Source: Brachybacterium sp. Z12 (lineage in GTDB: Bacteria > Actinomycetota > Actinomycetes > Actinomycetales > Dermabacteraceae). From it: a stretch of 64,000 nucleotides of DNA. Both the position numbers and the translations under genes were made by a program. The DNA is taken from contig NZ_CP060496.1 of assembly GCF_014400405.1 (NCBI RefSeq), forward strand, positions 496,001 to 560,000. Direction: 5' to 3'. The notes beneath the pieces are model-generated. The model was not told the DNA's origin and ran no database searches. It worked only from the letters and a program-made list of their open reading frames with translations. Numbering within the stretch: the first letter of the stretch is position 1; the number at the start of each line of letters is the position of its first letter. Shown piece after piece: positions 17,332 through 25,913 of this stretch.

Positions 17332-18735
17332 ATGCCCACACAGAACCCCGCCGCCCAGGCTCTCTCCGTCGACGTCCTCGTGATCGGTTGGGGCAAGGGC
17401 GGCAAGACCCTCGCCGCCGCACTCGGCGCCGCAGGCCGCCGCGTCGCCATGATCGAGCAGTTCGACACCATGCACGGCGGCACCTGCATCAACATCGGCT
17501 GCGTGCCCACCAAGACCCTGATCCACGACGCCGAACAGCGCCGCGGGGACGACGATCCGCAGCAGTTCTGGGCCGACGCCGTCGCCCGCCGCGACACCGT
17601 GGTGGGAAAGATGCGCGAGGTCAACCATCAAATGCTCGCCGAGCTCGACACGGTCACCCTGATCGACGGTCGTGCCCGGTTCACCGGGGGCCGCACCGTC
17701 GAGGTCACCGGCGGCGAGGACCGCCTCACGGTTACCGCCGAGGCCGTCGTCGTGAACACCGGCGCCGTCCCGTCGCGCCCGGACCTTCCCGGCATCGGCT
17801 CCCCGCGGGTGCACGACTCGACCACGCTGCAGCACGTGGACCCCTTCCCCGCCCGCCTCGTGATCATCGGAGCCGGACCGATCGGTCTCGAATTCGCCTC
17901 GATGTTCGCGGGATACGGGGCGGAGGTGACGGTGCTGAACCGCCGCGAGCGCCTGCTGCCTGATGAGGACGAGGACGTCGCCGCCGAGGTCACCGCCGTG
18001 CTCGACGACGAGGGGATCACCGTGCTGAACTCCGCCTCGGCGCAGTCGATCGAGGATGGCCCGTCGGCCGCCCGCGTGGTCGCGGACCTGAACGGGCAGG
18101 AGCGCCGGATCGATGCCGACGCGGTGCTGCTGGCCACCGGTCGCCGCCCCGCCACCGACGGGCTGGGGCTCGAGGCTGCGGGGATCGCCGCTGACGAGCG
18201 CGGCGCGATCACCGTCGACGAGCACCTGCGCACCACCGCCGAGGGCGTGTACGCGATCGGAGACGTGCACGGCGGTGAGCAGCAGACCTACCTCTCCCTC
18301 GACGACTTCCGGGTGGTGCTCTCACAGCTGACCGGCGAGGGGGCCCGCAGCACCGCTGACCGCATCGGCGTCCCGACCACCACCTTCCTCACCCCGCCGC
18401 TCGCGGCCATCGGCCTCACCGAGGCCGAGGCGCTCGCCGAAGGACGGAAGATTCTGGTGGCGAGCCAGAAGGTCGCCACGATCAAGGCGATGCCGCGCCC
18501 GAAGGCAGTGGCCGACCCACGCGGCCTGGTCAAGATCGTGGTCGACGCCGAGACCGACCAGATCCTCGGCGCACGCCTGTTCCACGTCGATGCGCAGGAG
18601 GTCATCAACCTCCTCGCGCTCGCCATGCGCACCGGCACCACCGCGACCGAGCTGAAGAACGGGATCTGGACCCACCCCTCCTCGACCGAGGCGCTCAACG
18701 AGACGCTCGGGCAGCTCGCCCCAGTGCAGGGGTGA
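17332..18735 (+). CDS. RclA-like FAD-dependent pyridine nucleotide-disulfide oxidoreductase
   Basis: 467 residues, intact. FAD-binding VLVIGWGKGGKTLA; redox pair C52/C57 in GGTCINIGCVPTKT; NAD(P)-binding IIGAGPIGLEFASMFAGYG; EGVYAIGDVHGGEQQTYLSLDDFRVV; C-terminal IWTHPSSTEALNE. The DVHGG and THPS segments match RclA-type enzymes (Cu(II)-reducing, protective against reactive chlorine) rather than lipoamide dehydrogenase or mercuric reductase, which end in HPT-x-SE. The start ATG at 17332 is after GGACAT; an ATG-rich N-terminal extension was not used. The role in oxidative defence is inferred from family resemblance. It is divergent from the GH15 gene. Confidence 0.8.
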   Translation: MPTQNPAAQALSVDVLVIGWGKGGKTLAAALGAAGRRVAMIEQFDTMHGGTCINIGCVPTKTLIHDAEQRRGDDDPQQFWADAVARRDTVVGKMREVNHQMLAELDTVTLIDGRARFTGGRTVEVTGGEDRLTVTAEAVVVNTGAVPSRPDLPGIGSPRVHDSTTLQHVDPFPARLVIIGAGPIGLEFASMFAGYGAEVTVLNRRERLLPDEDEDVAAEVTAVLDDEGITVLNSASAQSIEDGPSAARVVADLNGQERRIDADAVLLATGRRPATDGLGLEAAGIAADERGAITVDEHLRTTAEGVYAIGDVHGGEQQTYLSLDDFRVVLSQLTGEGARSTADRIGVPTTTFLTPPLAAIGLTEAEALAEGRKILVASQKVATIKAMPRPKAVADPRGLVKIVVDAETDQILGARLFHVDAQEVINLLALAMRTGTTATELKNGIWTHPSSTEALNETLGQLAPVQG

Positions 18736-18771
18736 GCGATGGGAAGCCCTGGCAGAGATAGGGTGCCTCCT

Positions 18772-18801
18772 GTGTTCTACGTACCCCGACTCTCCGCCTG
18801 A
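18772..18801 (+). CDS. Putative 9-codon leader peptide (GTG start, FYVPRLSA)
   Basis: GTG at 18772 opens a reading frame encoding MFYVPRLSA and a TGA at 18799-18801. The stop overlaps the start of the GAGAGCTG arm (18800-18807) of the stem preceding the MFS gene, a layout typical of ribosome-mediated attenuation in antibiotic-inducible genes. A weak AGGG (18760-18763) lies upstream. The peptide is too short to support by homology; the evidence is its placement. Confidence 0.4.
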   Translation: MFYVPRLSA

Positions 18802-18875
18802 GAGCTGCCGCCGCGGGCGCCCGCGATGACGCGTGCGCCGATTTCGTGACGCCGTCAGCTCTCCTCGAAAGTCGG
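18786..18875 (+). promoter_or_regulatory. Structured 5' leader of the MFS gene
   Basis: CCGACT (18786-18791) pairs with AGTCGG (18870-18875) and GAGAGCTG (18800-18807) pairs with CAGCTCTC (18856-18863). Inside lies a small GC hairpin (around 18810-18824). The MFS GTG start is eight bases after the outer stem and has no good Shine-Dalgarno, so the fold may control translation. I do not match it to a known riboswitch class. Confidence 0.5.
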
Positions 18876-18882
18876 ACACCCC

Positions 18883-20181
18883 GTGAACACCCTCGTGCAC
18901 TCCTCCCTGCCCCGACGCGCCCTCTTCTCCAACGCAAGCGACGCAGCGGGGTACCAGCTCTACTCCACCGCGCTGTCGATCATCGTCGTCACCGTCCTGG
19001 GATTCAGCGCCACCCAGGTCGGCCTCCTCAACGCTCTCGGCACGCTCTCGTTCCTCTTCCTGGTGGTGCCGATCGGGGCCCTGGTGGACCGGATCGGCGC
19101 ACCGCGCATCCTGGTCCTCTCCCTCGCTCTGAAGACCACCCTCGCCCTCGCCACCCTGCTCCTGGTGGTGTTCGGGCTCCTGAACACCGCGACCGCGATG
19201 GCGGTGGTGACCGTGATGGGCGTTGCCGTCGTCGCCTCGGAGAATGCCCAGGTCGCGGTCACCCCGATGCTGGTGGGAGCCAAGGACCGGATCGCGGACC
19301 TGGTCGCTCGGATGACCGCAGCAGACCGTGTCGCAGGCGTCGTGGCCCCCGCCGCAGCCGGTGCGCTGCTGGCGTTGGGCAGTGCCGCTGTCCCGCTCGC
19401 ACTGGCGCTCGCGCTCTTCGTGCTCGCACTGCTGCCTGCGGCCTCGCTCCTCGGCCTCAGGACAGGGAGCTCCACAGCGGAGGGCGCTGGCTCAGATACA
19501 GAACCAGAGGCTTCTTCCACACAGGATGCGAGGCGGGCGGCTCCACCAGCAGTACGGGGTGCCTCCCTCGGCCATGGTTTTGTGGTGCTGTTCCAGGACC
19601 GCACGCTGCTGGCGACCACCCTGCTCGTGATGGCCGGCAACATCGGCCTCGCGATCGGAGATTCGGTCGAGTCGATCCTCGTGCTGCGCTTCCTCGACCT
19701 CGGAGTGCTGTTCTACGGGGTGCTCGGCACCATCGCTGCGCTCTCCGGGCTCGCTGCGGCAGCCGTGGCGCCGCGCATCGTGCGCGCTCTGCCGGTGCGG
19801 ACCATCTTCGGCGTCGGCGCGGTGGTGCAGTCTGCGGTCGCCGCGCTGCCCCTGCTCGCCCTGCTGGTGCCGTCGACCGGGTACGTGGTGATGGGCGCCT
19901 TCAGTGCGCTGTGGTCGATCACCCTGACCATCACGAACATCGCCGGAGGCGCCTATGCGGCGGCAGCGGTGGATCCTGCGTCCCTCGGCCGCACCGCGGC
20001 TGCGCGCCGCATGCTCACGATGGGTGCCGTGCCGATCGCAGCCCTCGGAGGCGGGGTGCTGGCCGACCTCGCCGGCATGATCGCGCCCCTGATTGTCTGG
20101 CCTGCGGTGACCATCGCCGCCGCGCTGCTGTTCCTGCTGCTCGGGCGGCGCGAGAGGAGGGTGGGCGGCGGCGCACTCTGA
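18883..20181 (+). CDS. MFS transporter, drug-export type
   Basis: 432 residues with 12 hydrophobic segments and a longer charged loop in the middle (around residues 190-225). The conserved MFS loop between helices 2 and 3 appears as GALVDRIGAPRIL. No frame break. The GTG start at 18883 gives a short cytoplasmic N-terminus and lacks a clear ribosome-binding site, consistent with leader control. Family members expel hydrophobic drugs such as macrolides, or metabolites; the substrate here is unknown. A leader peptide and long stem upstream favour an inducible resistance function, which is an inference. Confidence 0.75.
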   Translation: MNTLVHSSLPRRALFSNASDAAGYQLYSTALSIIVVTVLGFSATQVGLLNALGTLSFLFLVVPIGALVDRIGAPRILVLSLALKTTLALATLLLVVFGLLNTATAMAVVTVMGVAVVASENAQVAVTPMLVGAKDRIADLVARMTAADRVAGVVAPAAAGALLALGSAAVPLALALALFVLALLPAASLLGLRTGSSTAEGAGSDTEPEASSTQDARRAAPPAVRGASLGHGFVVLFQDRTLLATTLLVMAGNIGLAIGDSVESILVLRFLDLGVLFYGVLGTIAALSGLAAAAVAPRIVRALPVRTIFGVGAVVQSAVAALPLLALLVPSTGYVVMGAFSALWSITLTITNIAGGAYAAAAVDPASLGRTAAARRMLTMGAVPIAALGGGVLADLAGMIAPLIVWPAVTIAAALLFLLLGRRERRVGGGAL

Positions 20182-20254
20182 CTCTGATCGAGTCGTGGGA
20201 AGTGTGCGGTTCTCGCGGCCACAGCGCACGGATCTCACGACTGGCACGGCGCGG

Positions 20255-20280
20255 GGGCCGGCCCCGTTGCGGGCCGGCCC
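20255..20280. terminator. Bidirectional GC-rich hairpin between MFS and S10 peptidase genes
   Basis: Two copies of GGGCCGGCCC (20255-20264, 20271-20280) separated by six bases form a 10-bp stem between convergent genes. There is no T run. Each arm is itself palindromic. Confidence 0.6.
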
Positions 20281-20296
20281 AGAACGCTGGGTGACG

Positions 20297-21822
20297 TCAC
20301 TCCGCCGCGTTGGCTCCTGCACCGTCAGGCTCCGCGCCGGTGACGAACTCGCTCAGGTGCTGTGAGACGCGAGCCGGCTGGGCTCGTGGCAATACATCAT
20401 GTGGCCGGCCTCGTAGTACTCGATGCGGATCCGCTCGGTGTAGTCCTCGCGCGGGATCGCGAGCTGGGCCAGCACGTGCTCGCTGGCGTGGAACGGGGTC
20501 GCGGCGTCGTGGTAGCCGTGGGAGACCAGCACCCGGGTGTGCGGCGACTTGCGCAGCAGGCGGGAGAGGTCCGAGGAGACCTCCACCGAACGGTTCTCGA
20601 AGTCCTTGTAGCTCCACGGATGCACGCGGCCGGACATGATCTCGTAGACCACGTCGGAGGAGAACTCGAGCTCGCTGCGCAGGTACTGGTTGATGGCCGC
20701 GGTGTACGACGGAGCGAGCTGGTCGATCGACGGATCGGTCTCCATCCTCCCGGAGTTCCCATCCCCGGCCGGCGCGGTGAAGCGTCCGTCGATGCGGCCG
20801 GTGACCAGGCCCTGATCGCGCAGCAGCTCGGCGAGGAAGGCCATGTGCTCCACCCGCAGATCCGCGCGCTCGACCCAGTCGGGGTCCACCCCGATCAGGG
20901 CGCCGATGCGGGCAGAGGCTTCCCGCTTCTGCTCGGGGGCCAGGCGCAGCCCGGCCGCGAGCAGCGCCGGGTACTCCTGCTCGGCGAAGGCCTCGGCCTC
21001 GTCGACCACGTCCTGCAGCAGCCGCTCCTCGTGCTTGTCGTGCGCGTGGGCGATCGCCGCATAGGTGGGCAAGTAGTGGAGGTAGGGCCGGTCGTTGCCG
21101 GCGTGGAAGCGGATGGTGCCGAAGTCGAGCACCGGGGAGATCAGCGCGATTCCGGCGATCGCCACGTAGTAGCGATCCATCAGATGTGCGGCGACCGCAG
21201 AGGCGCGGGTGGTGCCGTAGGACTCGCCGGCCAGGTAGATCGGGGAGGTCCAGCGCTGGTTGCGGCTCAGCCAGTCGATGATGAAGGAGGCGATGAGGTC
21301 GCGATCGGCGGTCAGGCCGTGGTGGCGGTCCGGCTTCTGTCCCGGCGCGGGGCGGGAGTAGCCGGTGGTCATCGCATCGACCACCACGAGGTCCGCGTCC
21401 TTCAGGATCGTCTCGTGGTTGTCGAGCAGCCGGTGCGGGGGAGCGGCCGGGGAGCCAGCATCCCCGGAATCCACGCGGCGCGGTCCCAGCAGCCCCAGGT
21501 GCAGCCACACCGTCGAGGCGCCCGGGCCGCCGTTGAAGGCGAACATCACCGGGCGCGGCTCATCCCCGCCGGTGCCCTGGGCGATGTAGGAGACGGAGAA
21601 CGGCTCCGCGTACGCGGCTCCGCGCCCGTACTCCTCACCCTCCGGCTCCTCCTTCAGCACCACGGTGCCGGCGGTCGCCGTGTAGTCCAGCGGACCGTCG
21701 GGCAAGGAGAGCGAGTGGAGCGTCGTGACCAGGTGATCCTCGCGGGCGGGCTTCTCGGCGGCGGTCGACGGGACGGTGGACGTTCCTGCGGCGGTGTCTG
21801 CGGGGCGGGGCTGGTCGGTCAC
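20297..21822 (-). CDS. S10 family serine carboxypeptidase-like protein (frame break at C-terminus)
   Basis: About 508 residues. Serine carboxypeptidase features: oxyanion region MFAFNGGPGASTVWLHLGLLGPR, nucleophile Ser in YLAGESYGTTRAS, catalytic Asp in GYHDAATPFHA, and His in EAGHMMYCH. No signal peptide is visible, so it may be cytoplasmic or exported non-classically, unlike eukaryotic S10 enzymes. The last residues change frame near 20370; the continuation VSQHLSEFVTGAEPDGAG ends at 20297. The start ATG 21822 has GGAG upstream. The family removes C-terminal residues from peptides at acidic pH; the bacterial substrate is unknown. Confidence 0.8.
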
Positions 21823-22147
21823 TCGTGCTCCTTCGTCGGATGCGGTGTCGGCATCGATGCTATGCGAGGGGAGCGGAGCCCTCTGCGCGGGGATCGGCCC
21901 GAGCTATCGGCCGCTGGGCTCGGGCTATCGGCTGCAAGGGCGGGGGCTCCCGGTCGCTGGGCTGGGGCTCCCGGTCTCTGCGGCCGAGCCGTGGTCCGTG
22001 GCAGGGCCGGGGCACGCAGGCGAGTGACACGCGGGGGTGGAACCGGCGAGACCACCGATATCTGCCAGATATGACAGGTATCGGTGGTCTCGATGGCGGG
22101 CGCCCAGCGTGTTGCGTGCAAGGAGCCGGGGCCAGGCCCGCCGCAGC
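21823..22147. other. Gene-free stretch with short direct repeats and a nested palindrome
   Basis: No supported gene. Around 21900-21995 two short direct repeats occur: GGCTATCGGC-like (two copies) and GGGGCTCCCGGTC (two copies). A 13-bp inverted repeat follows at 22048-22091. The region should also hold the promoter for the S10 peptidase gene. Confidence 0.5.
22048..22091 (-). terminator. Inverted repeat after the symporter operon
   Basis: Perfect 13-bp arms GAGACCACCGATA (22048-22060) and its complement (22079-22091) around an 18-base loop. A second palindrome, ATATCTG-C-CAGATAT, overlaps the left arm (about 22057-22072), allowing two exclusive folds. It lies 57 bases past the stop of the small membrane protein. 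With no T run, it is either a terminator or an operator. Confidence 0.5.
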
Positions 22148-22504
22148 TCAGTCGAGCGCCGCGATGTCGCGGGGCTCCTCGGCGCCGTCCTCGTTGTCGC
22201 GGACGACCATCCGGATCGGATCCACCTTCGTCCAGACGATGAAGAGGATCCCGAAGATCACCATCGCCAGGCCCGCCCAGAGGTTGGCGTTGACCCCACC
22301 GGTCTTCGCGGCCGCCTCCGGGGTGAAGGCGAAGATGCCCGCCCCCAGCAGCACCAGGCCGAACAGGCCCAGCAGGATGCCGATGAAGTTGCGGATGTCG
22401 AAGGCGCCGGCGGTCTGGACCGTCGCGTCCTCGGGGACTGCGGGAGCGTCGGAAGACTCGGGGGCGTTCTGCGCGCCCGGGGTCTGGTCCTTGTGTGCAC
22501 TCAT
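22148..22504 (-). CDS. Small two-helix membrane protein associated with the SSS symporter
   Basis: 118 residues: a polar Pro/Ala/Gln N-terminal tail (~33 residues), helix 1 (FIGILLGLFGLVLLGAGIFAF), a short loop with Asn/Gly, helix 2 (LWAGLAMVIFGILFIVWT) and an acidic tail. It starts 22 bp after the symporter stop with GGAG before the ATG, so it is cotranscribed. I recognise no named family. Small membrane proteins paired with SSS transporters are common in Actinobacteria and probably act as accessory subunits; that is an inference. Confidence 0.7.
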   Translation of the reverse strand: MSAHKDQTPGAQNAPESSDAPAVPEDATVQTAGAFDIRNFIGILLGLFGLVLLGAGIFAFTPEAAAKTGGVNANLWAGLAMVIFGILFIVWTKVDPIRMVVRDNEDGAEEPRDIAALD

Positions 22505-22526
22505 GGGTGTTCTCCTCCGTCCGCGC

Positions 22527-24224
22527 TCAGGCGAAGACGATGTTCAGGATGATGACCAGGACCAGGGCGATGCCGGCCATGGGAGCGGGACGGCGCCAGA
22601 AGGGCAGGTCCTTCGCCTCGGGATCGACCAGATCGGCCTTCGGGGTCTCGGAGTAGACCAGGCCCTTCAGCTCGTGGGCCGGCTTGGGGGCCGTGAACCG
22701 CGTGACGATCACCGAGACCACGATATCGACCACGAACGCGGTCGCGGCGCTGACGAAGGCGAGGCCCTGGCCGGGCAGCTCGAAGACGCCGAAGAACGTG
22801 GAGGCGGACCACAGCGCGACGGCGGCGAGGGTGCCCGAGACCAGGCCCGCCCAGCCGGCCGTCGGCGTCATCCGCTTCCAGAACATGCCCAGGATGAACG
22901 TCGCGAACAGCGGGGCGTTGAAGAACCCGAACAGGGTCTGCAGGTAGTCCATCAGGTTCGAGAACTGACCCGCGATCAGCGCGGTGAAGATCGCGATCAC
23001 ACAGGCCGCGGCGGTCGCGATGCGGCCGATGAGGGTGTAGTGCCCGTCGGGCGCACCCTTCTTCACGTACTGCTCGTAGAGGTCATAGGTGACCACGGTG
23101 TTGAAGGCGGAGATGTTCGCGGCCATGCCGGCCATGAACGCCGCCAGCAGGCCCGCGATCGCGACGCCCAGCAGGCCGTTGGGCAGCACGTCCCGCATCA
23201 GCAGCAGCAGGGCGTCGTTGTAGGTGACGCCGGAGGCGGCGGCGCCGGCGGCATCGCCACCGACGTCCAGCTGCTTGAACTCGGCGAGCTCGCCCACCAG
23301 CACCGCGGCGATCATGCCGGGCACGATCACGATGAAGGGGATCAGCATCTTGGGGAACGCGCCGATGATCGGCGTCATCCGGGCGGCGGTGATGGACTTC
23401 GATGCCATAGCGCGCTGGACCTCCACGAAGTTCGTGGTCCAGTAGCCGAAGGAGAGCACGAAGCCGAGGCCGAACACGATGCCCACGACGGACAGCACCG
23501 GGCTGTCGAAGCCGGACAGCGCCTGGCCGGGCCAGGTGTGCAGCTGCTCGGCGCCGCCCACGCCGTCACCGGCGATACGCTCCTTCATGCCCTCCCAGCC
23601 GCCCACGCGGTGCAGCCCGATCAGGGTCAGCGGCAGCAGCGCCGCGACGATCACGAAGAACTGCAACACCTCGTTGTAGATCGCGGCGGAGAGGCCGCCG
23701 ACGGTGATGTAGAACAACACGAACGCGGCGGCGAGCACGAGGCCCACCCACATCGGCCAGCCCAGCAGGCGGTTCACGACGGTGGCCAGCAGGGAGAGGT
23801 TCACGCCGGCGATCAGCAGCTGTGCGACGGCGAAGCTGAGCGAGTTCACCAGGTGCGCCCCGGTGCCGAATCGCATTCGCATGAACTCGGGGACCGAGCG
23901 CACCTTCGAGCCGTAGTAGAAGGGCATCATCACCACGCCCAGGAACAGCATCGCCGGGACGGCGCCCACCCAGAAGTAGTGCATGGTCGGCAGGCCGTAC
24001 TGGGCGCCGGTGGCGGACATGCCCATGATCTCGACCGCTCCGAGGTTCGCGGAGATGAAGGCGAGACCGGTGACCCAGGCGGGCAGCGAGCGGCCGGAGA
24101 GGAAGAATTCGATGGAGGTGGAGATGCCGCGCTTGGCATACCAGCCCACTCCGAGCACGAAGACGAAGTACAACGCGATGATCGCGTAGTCGATCCACTG
24201 GGCGTCGAGGCGGAGGTCGACCAT
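22527..24224 (-). CDS. Sodium:solute symporter (SSS family), sugar type
   Basis: 565 residues and about 14 transmembrane helices, intact. SSS features are the N-terminal IEFFLSGRSLPAWVTGLAFISANLG region, with helix-breaking residues of the sodium site, and FGYWTTNFVEVQRAMASKSITAARMTPIIGAFPKM, close to the bacterial SGLT (galactose/glucose) pattern. The ATG at 24224 is followed by a 22-bp gap to the small membrane partner. It is divergent from the sugar ABC operon across 355 bp. Likely substrate is a hexose such as galactose, matching the beta-galactosidases downstream; specificity is inferred from context and family. Confidence 0.85.
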   Translation of the reverse strand: MVDLRLDAQWIDYAIIALYFVFVLGVGWYAKRGISTSIEFFLSGRSLPAWVTGLAFISANLGAVEIMGMSATGAQYGLPTMHYFWVGAVPAMLFLGVVMMPFYYGSKVRSVPEFMRMRFGTGAHLVNSLSFAVAQLLIAGVNLSLLATVVNRLLGWPMWVGLVLAAAFVLFYITVGGLSAAIYNEVLQFFVIVAALLPLTLIGLHRVGGWEGMKERIAGDGVGGAEQLHTWPGQALSGFDSPVLSVVGIVFGLGFVLSFGYWTTNFVEVQRAMASKSITAARMTPIIGAFPKMLIPFIVIVPGMIAAVLVGELAEFKQLDVGGDAAGAAASGVTYNDALLLLMRDVLPNGLLGVAIAGLLAAFMAGMAANISAFNTVVTYDLYEQYVKKGAPDGHYTLIGRIATAAACVIAIFTALIAGQFSNLMDYLQTLFGFFNAPLFATFILGMFWKRMTPTAGWAGLVSGTLAAVALWSASTFFGVFELPGQGLAFVSAATAFVVDIVVSVIVTRFTAPKPAHELKGLVYSETPKADLVDPEAKDLPFWRRPAPMAGIALVLVIILNIVFA

Positions 24225-24579
24225 GAAGCAGTTCCTTGGGGACGGGGAGGTGACGCGTCGACGGTGTGTACCGGGGTTGCGCGCGCAGGTGATGCGGCAG
24301 TTTCGAGATGCCGCGCCGAGACGCTACCACCGGGTCGGCAGATTCGTGCACCCAGATGCCACAAACGTGAGACAGGAGCGCCTCCGCGTGGTATACGCCG
24401 CACCTCAAGGGCTGGGAAGGGTGCGGGGCGCTCGCGCCGGGCTGCCGGGCCGCCTTCCGTGCCGGGCCCCGACGCTGGTACCGTCTGGTCGAGTGAACGT
24501 TCACGGTCGGGCCCTTGGATCCGCCGGATGAAGGTCACGCTCTGGTGCAATTCAAAGAAGAACAGGGACAGGGAGAGCG
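24225..24579. promoter_or_regulatory. Divergent control region between symporter and sugar ABC operons
   Basis: 355 bases with no gene. The right part holds a 12-bp palindrome at 24493-24504 and, before the binding-protein ATG, GGGACAGGGAGAG as ribosome-binding site (about 24566-24576). The left part is less GC-rich (CACAAACGTGAG, GTATACG) and is a plausible place for the symporter promoter. Confidence 0.5.
24493..24504. promoter_or_regulatory. LacI-type operator candidate
   Basis: GTGAACGTTCAC is a perfect 12-bp palindrome with the central CG typical of LacI-family operators. It lies 76 bp upstream of the sugar-binding protein start, in the right place to control the ABC operon. No LacI-family gene lies in the window. 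Confidence 0.6.
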
Positions 24580-25913
24580 ATGAAGCCACGTCTTTCACGT
24601 CGAGCAGCGCTGGCGGGAGGCGGGGCGGCACTGGCCGCCAGCCTCGCCGCCTGCGCGCCACCGAACCCCGGCGAGGTGAACGCCGAACCCACCATCCCGC
24701 CCGCGGATGGCAAGGTTCATCTCTCATACTGGGCCTGGCTCAAGGACCTGCAGAAGGTCTGCGACGTCTTCAACGCCTCGCAGGACCGCATCCACGTCGA
24801 CGCGACCTGGATCCCCGGCGGAAACACCGGCGGCTACGCGAAAATCCTCTCCGCGATCGCCGCCGGCGGCGGGCCGGACATCGCCCAGGTCGAGCTGCGC
24901 CAGGTTCCCGAGTTCGCGCTCGCCGGCGCTCTGGTGGACCTCTCGCGCTATGGCTTCGAGGAGCAGGCGTCGAAGTTCGATCCAGGCGCGATCAGCCAGG
25001 CGAAGGTCGGCGACACCTACTGGGCCGTCCCGCAGGACACCGGCCCCGTGGCCACCTTCTACAACCGCGAGGTGCTCGAGGACGAGCTGGGTCTTTCCGC
25101 CCCGGCCACCTGGGACGAGTTCTACGAGACCGCCGGCATCGTCTCCGAGGCCGGCAAGAGCCTGATCAGCCTCGATCCCTCGGATGGCTCCCACCCGATC
25201 GCCTGGGTGATGCAGTCCGGTGCGAACTGGTTCCGCCCCGAGGATGACGGCTGGGTCGTGGACATGCTCGGTGACGCCTCGATGCGGGTCGCCGAGTACT
25301 GGGACAAGATCTTCGCCGAGAAGCTCGTCGGCACCGGTTATGGCTCCTACACCACCCCTGGTACGCCGCCGCGGCGGACGGCAACGTCCTCGCCTCCATC
25401 AGCGGCTCCTGGTCCGACGCGCTGAACAAGACCGTCCCCGGCGGGGAGGGCAAGTGGGCCGTGGCCCCGATGCCCACCTGGCCCGACGGCTATGCCTCCG
25501 GCGGCCACGGCGGCTCAGCGGCCGCAGTGTCCTCCACCAGTCAGCATCCCGCCGAGGCGCTCGAGTTCCTGACCTGGATGTGCTCCGACCCCGCCGGGAT
25601 CGACGCCATGATCGAGCACTCCGGCATCGGCTGGTCCCCGGCCGCCGACTACATCGGCGAGATCCGGCAGCAGCCCGACGAGTTCTTCTCCGGGCAGAAC
25701 TACAACGAAGAGGTCATCGTGCCGATGGCCGAGGGCCAGAACCTCGAGTGGACCTGGGCGCCGATGATGCAGCGCGTGCAGGCCATCGTCGGTGACGGCA
25801 TGACCACTGCGGTCACCGGCGAGGTGCCGCTGGCCGATCTGTTCGCCGACGCGCAGACCGAGATCGTCGAGATCATGCGCACCATCGGCCTGAACGCGGA
25901 GGAGGCACGATGA
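24580..25913 (+). CDS. Sugar ABC transporter substrate-binding lipoprotein (one frame break)
   Basis: About 444 residues rebuilt. The N-terminus is a lipoprotein signal (SRRAALAGGGAALAASLAAC) with lipobox LAAC. Family 1 solute-binding features follow: VHLSYWAWLKDLQKVCDVFNASQ, GGGPDIAQVE, ATFYNREVLED and PATWDEFYE. The frame breaks near 25360 (between SYTTP and WYAAAADGNVLASISG), and the rest continues to a TGA that overlaps the next start (ATGA, 25910-25913). It binds an external oligosaccharide and passes it to the two permeases downstream. The substrate is probably a galacto-oligosaccharide, judged only by neighbouring glycosidases. Confidence 0.85.

Noticed and set aside
18772..18882. TPP or other standard riboswitch, suggested by CTGAGAG in the MFS leader
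   Set aside because: The remaining conserved TPP elements are missing, and the stems fit a peptide-coupled hairpin better.
21825..25247. Very long open frame (about 1140 codons) on the plus strand opposite the symporter and small membrane protein genes
   Set aside because: It mirrors the codons of real minus-strand genes in a GC-rich genome; the product is His/Arg/Gly-rich without any domain, and no ribosome-binding site precedes it.
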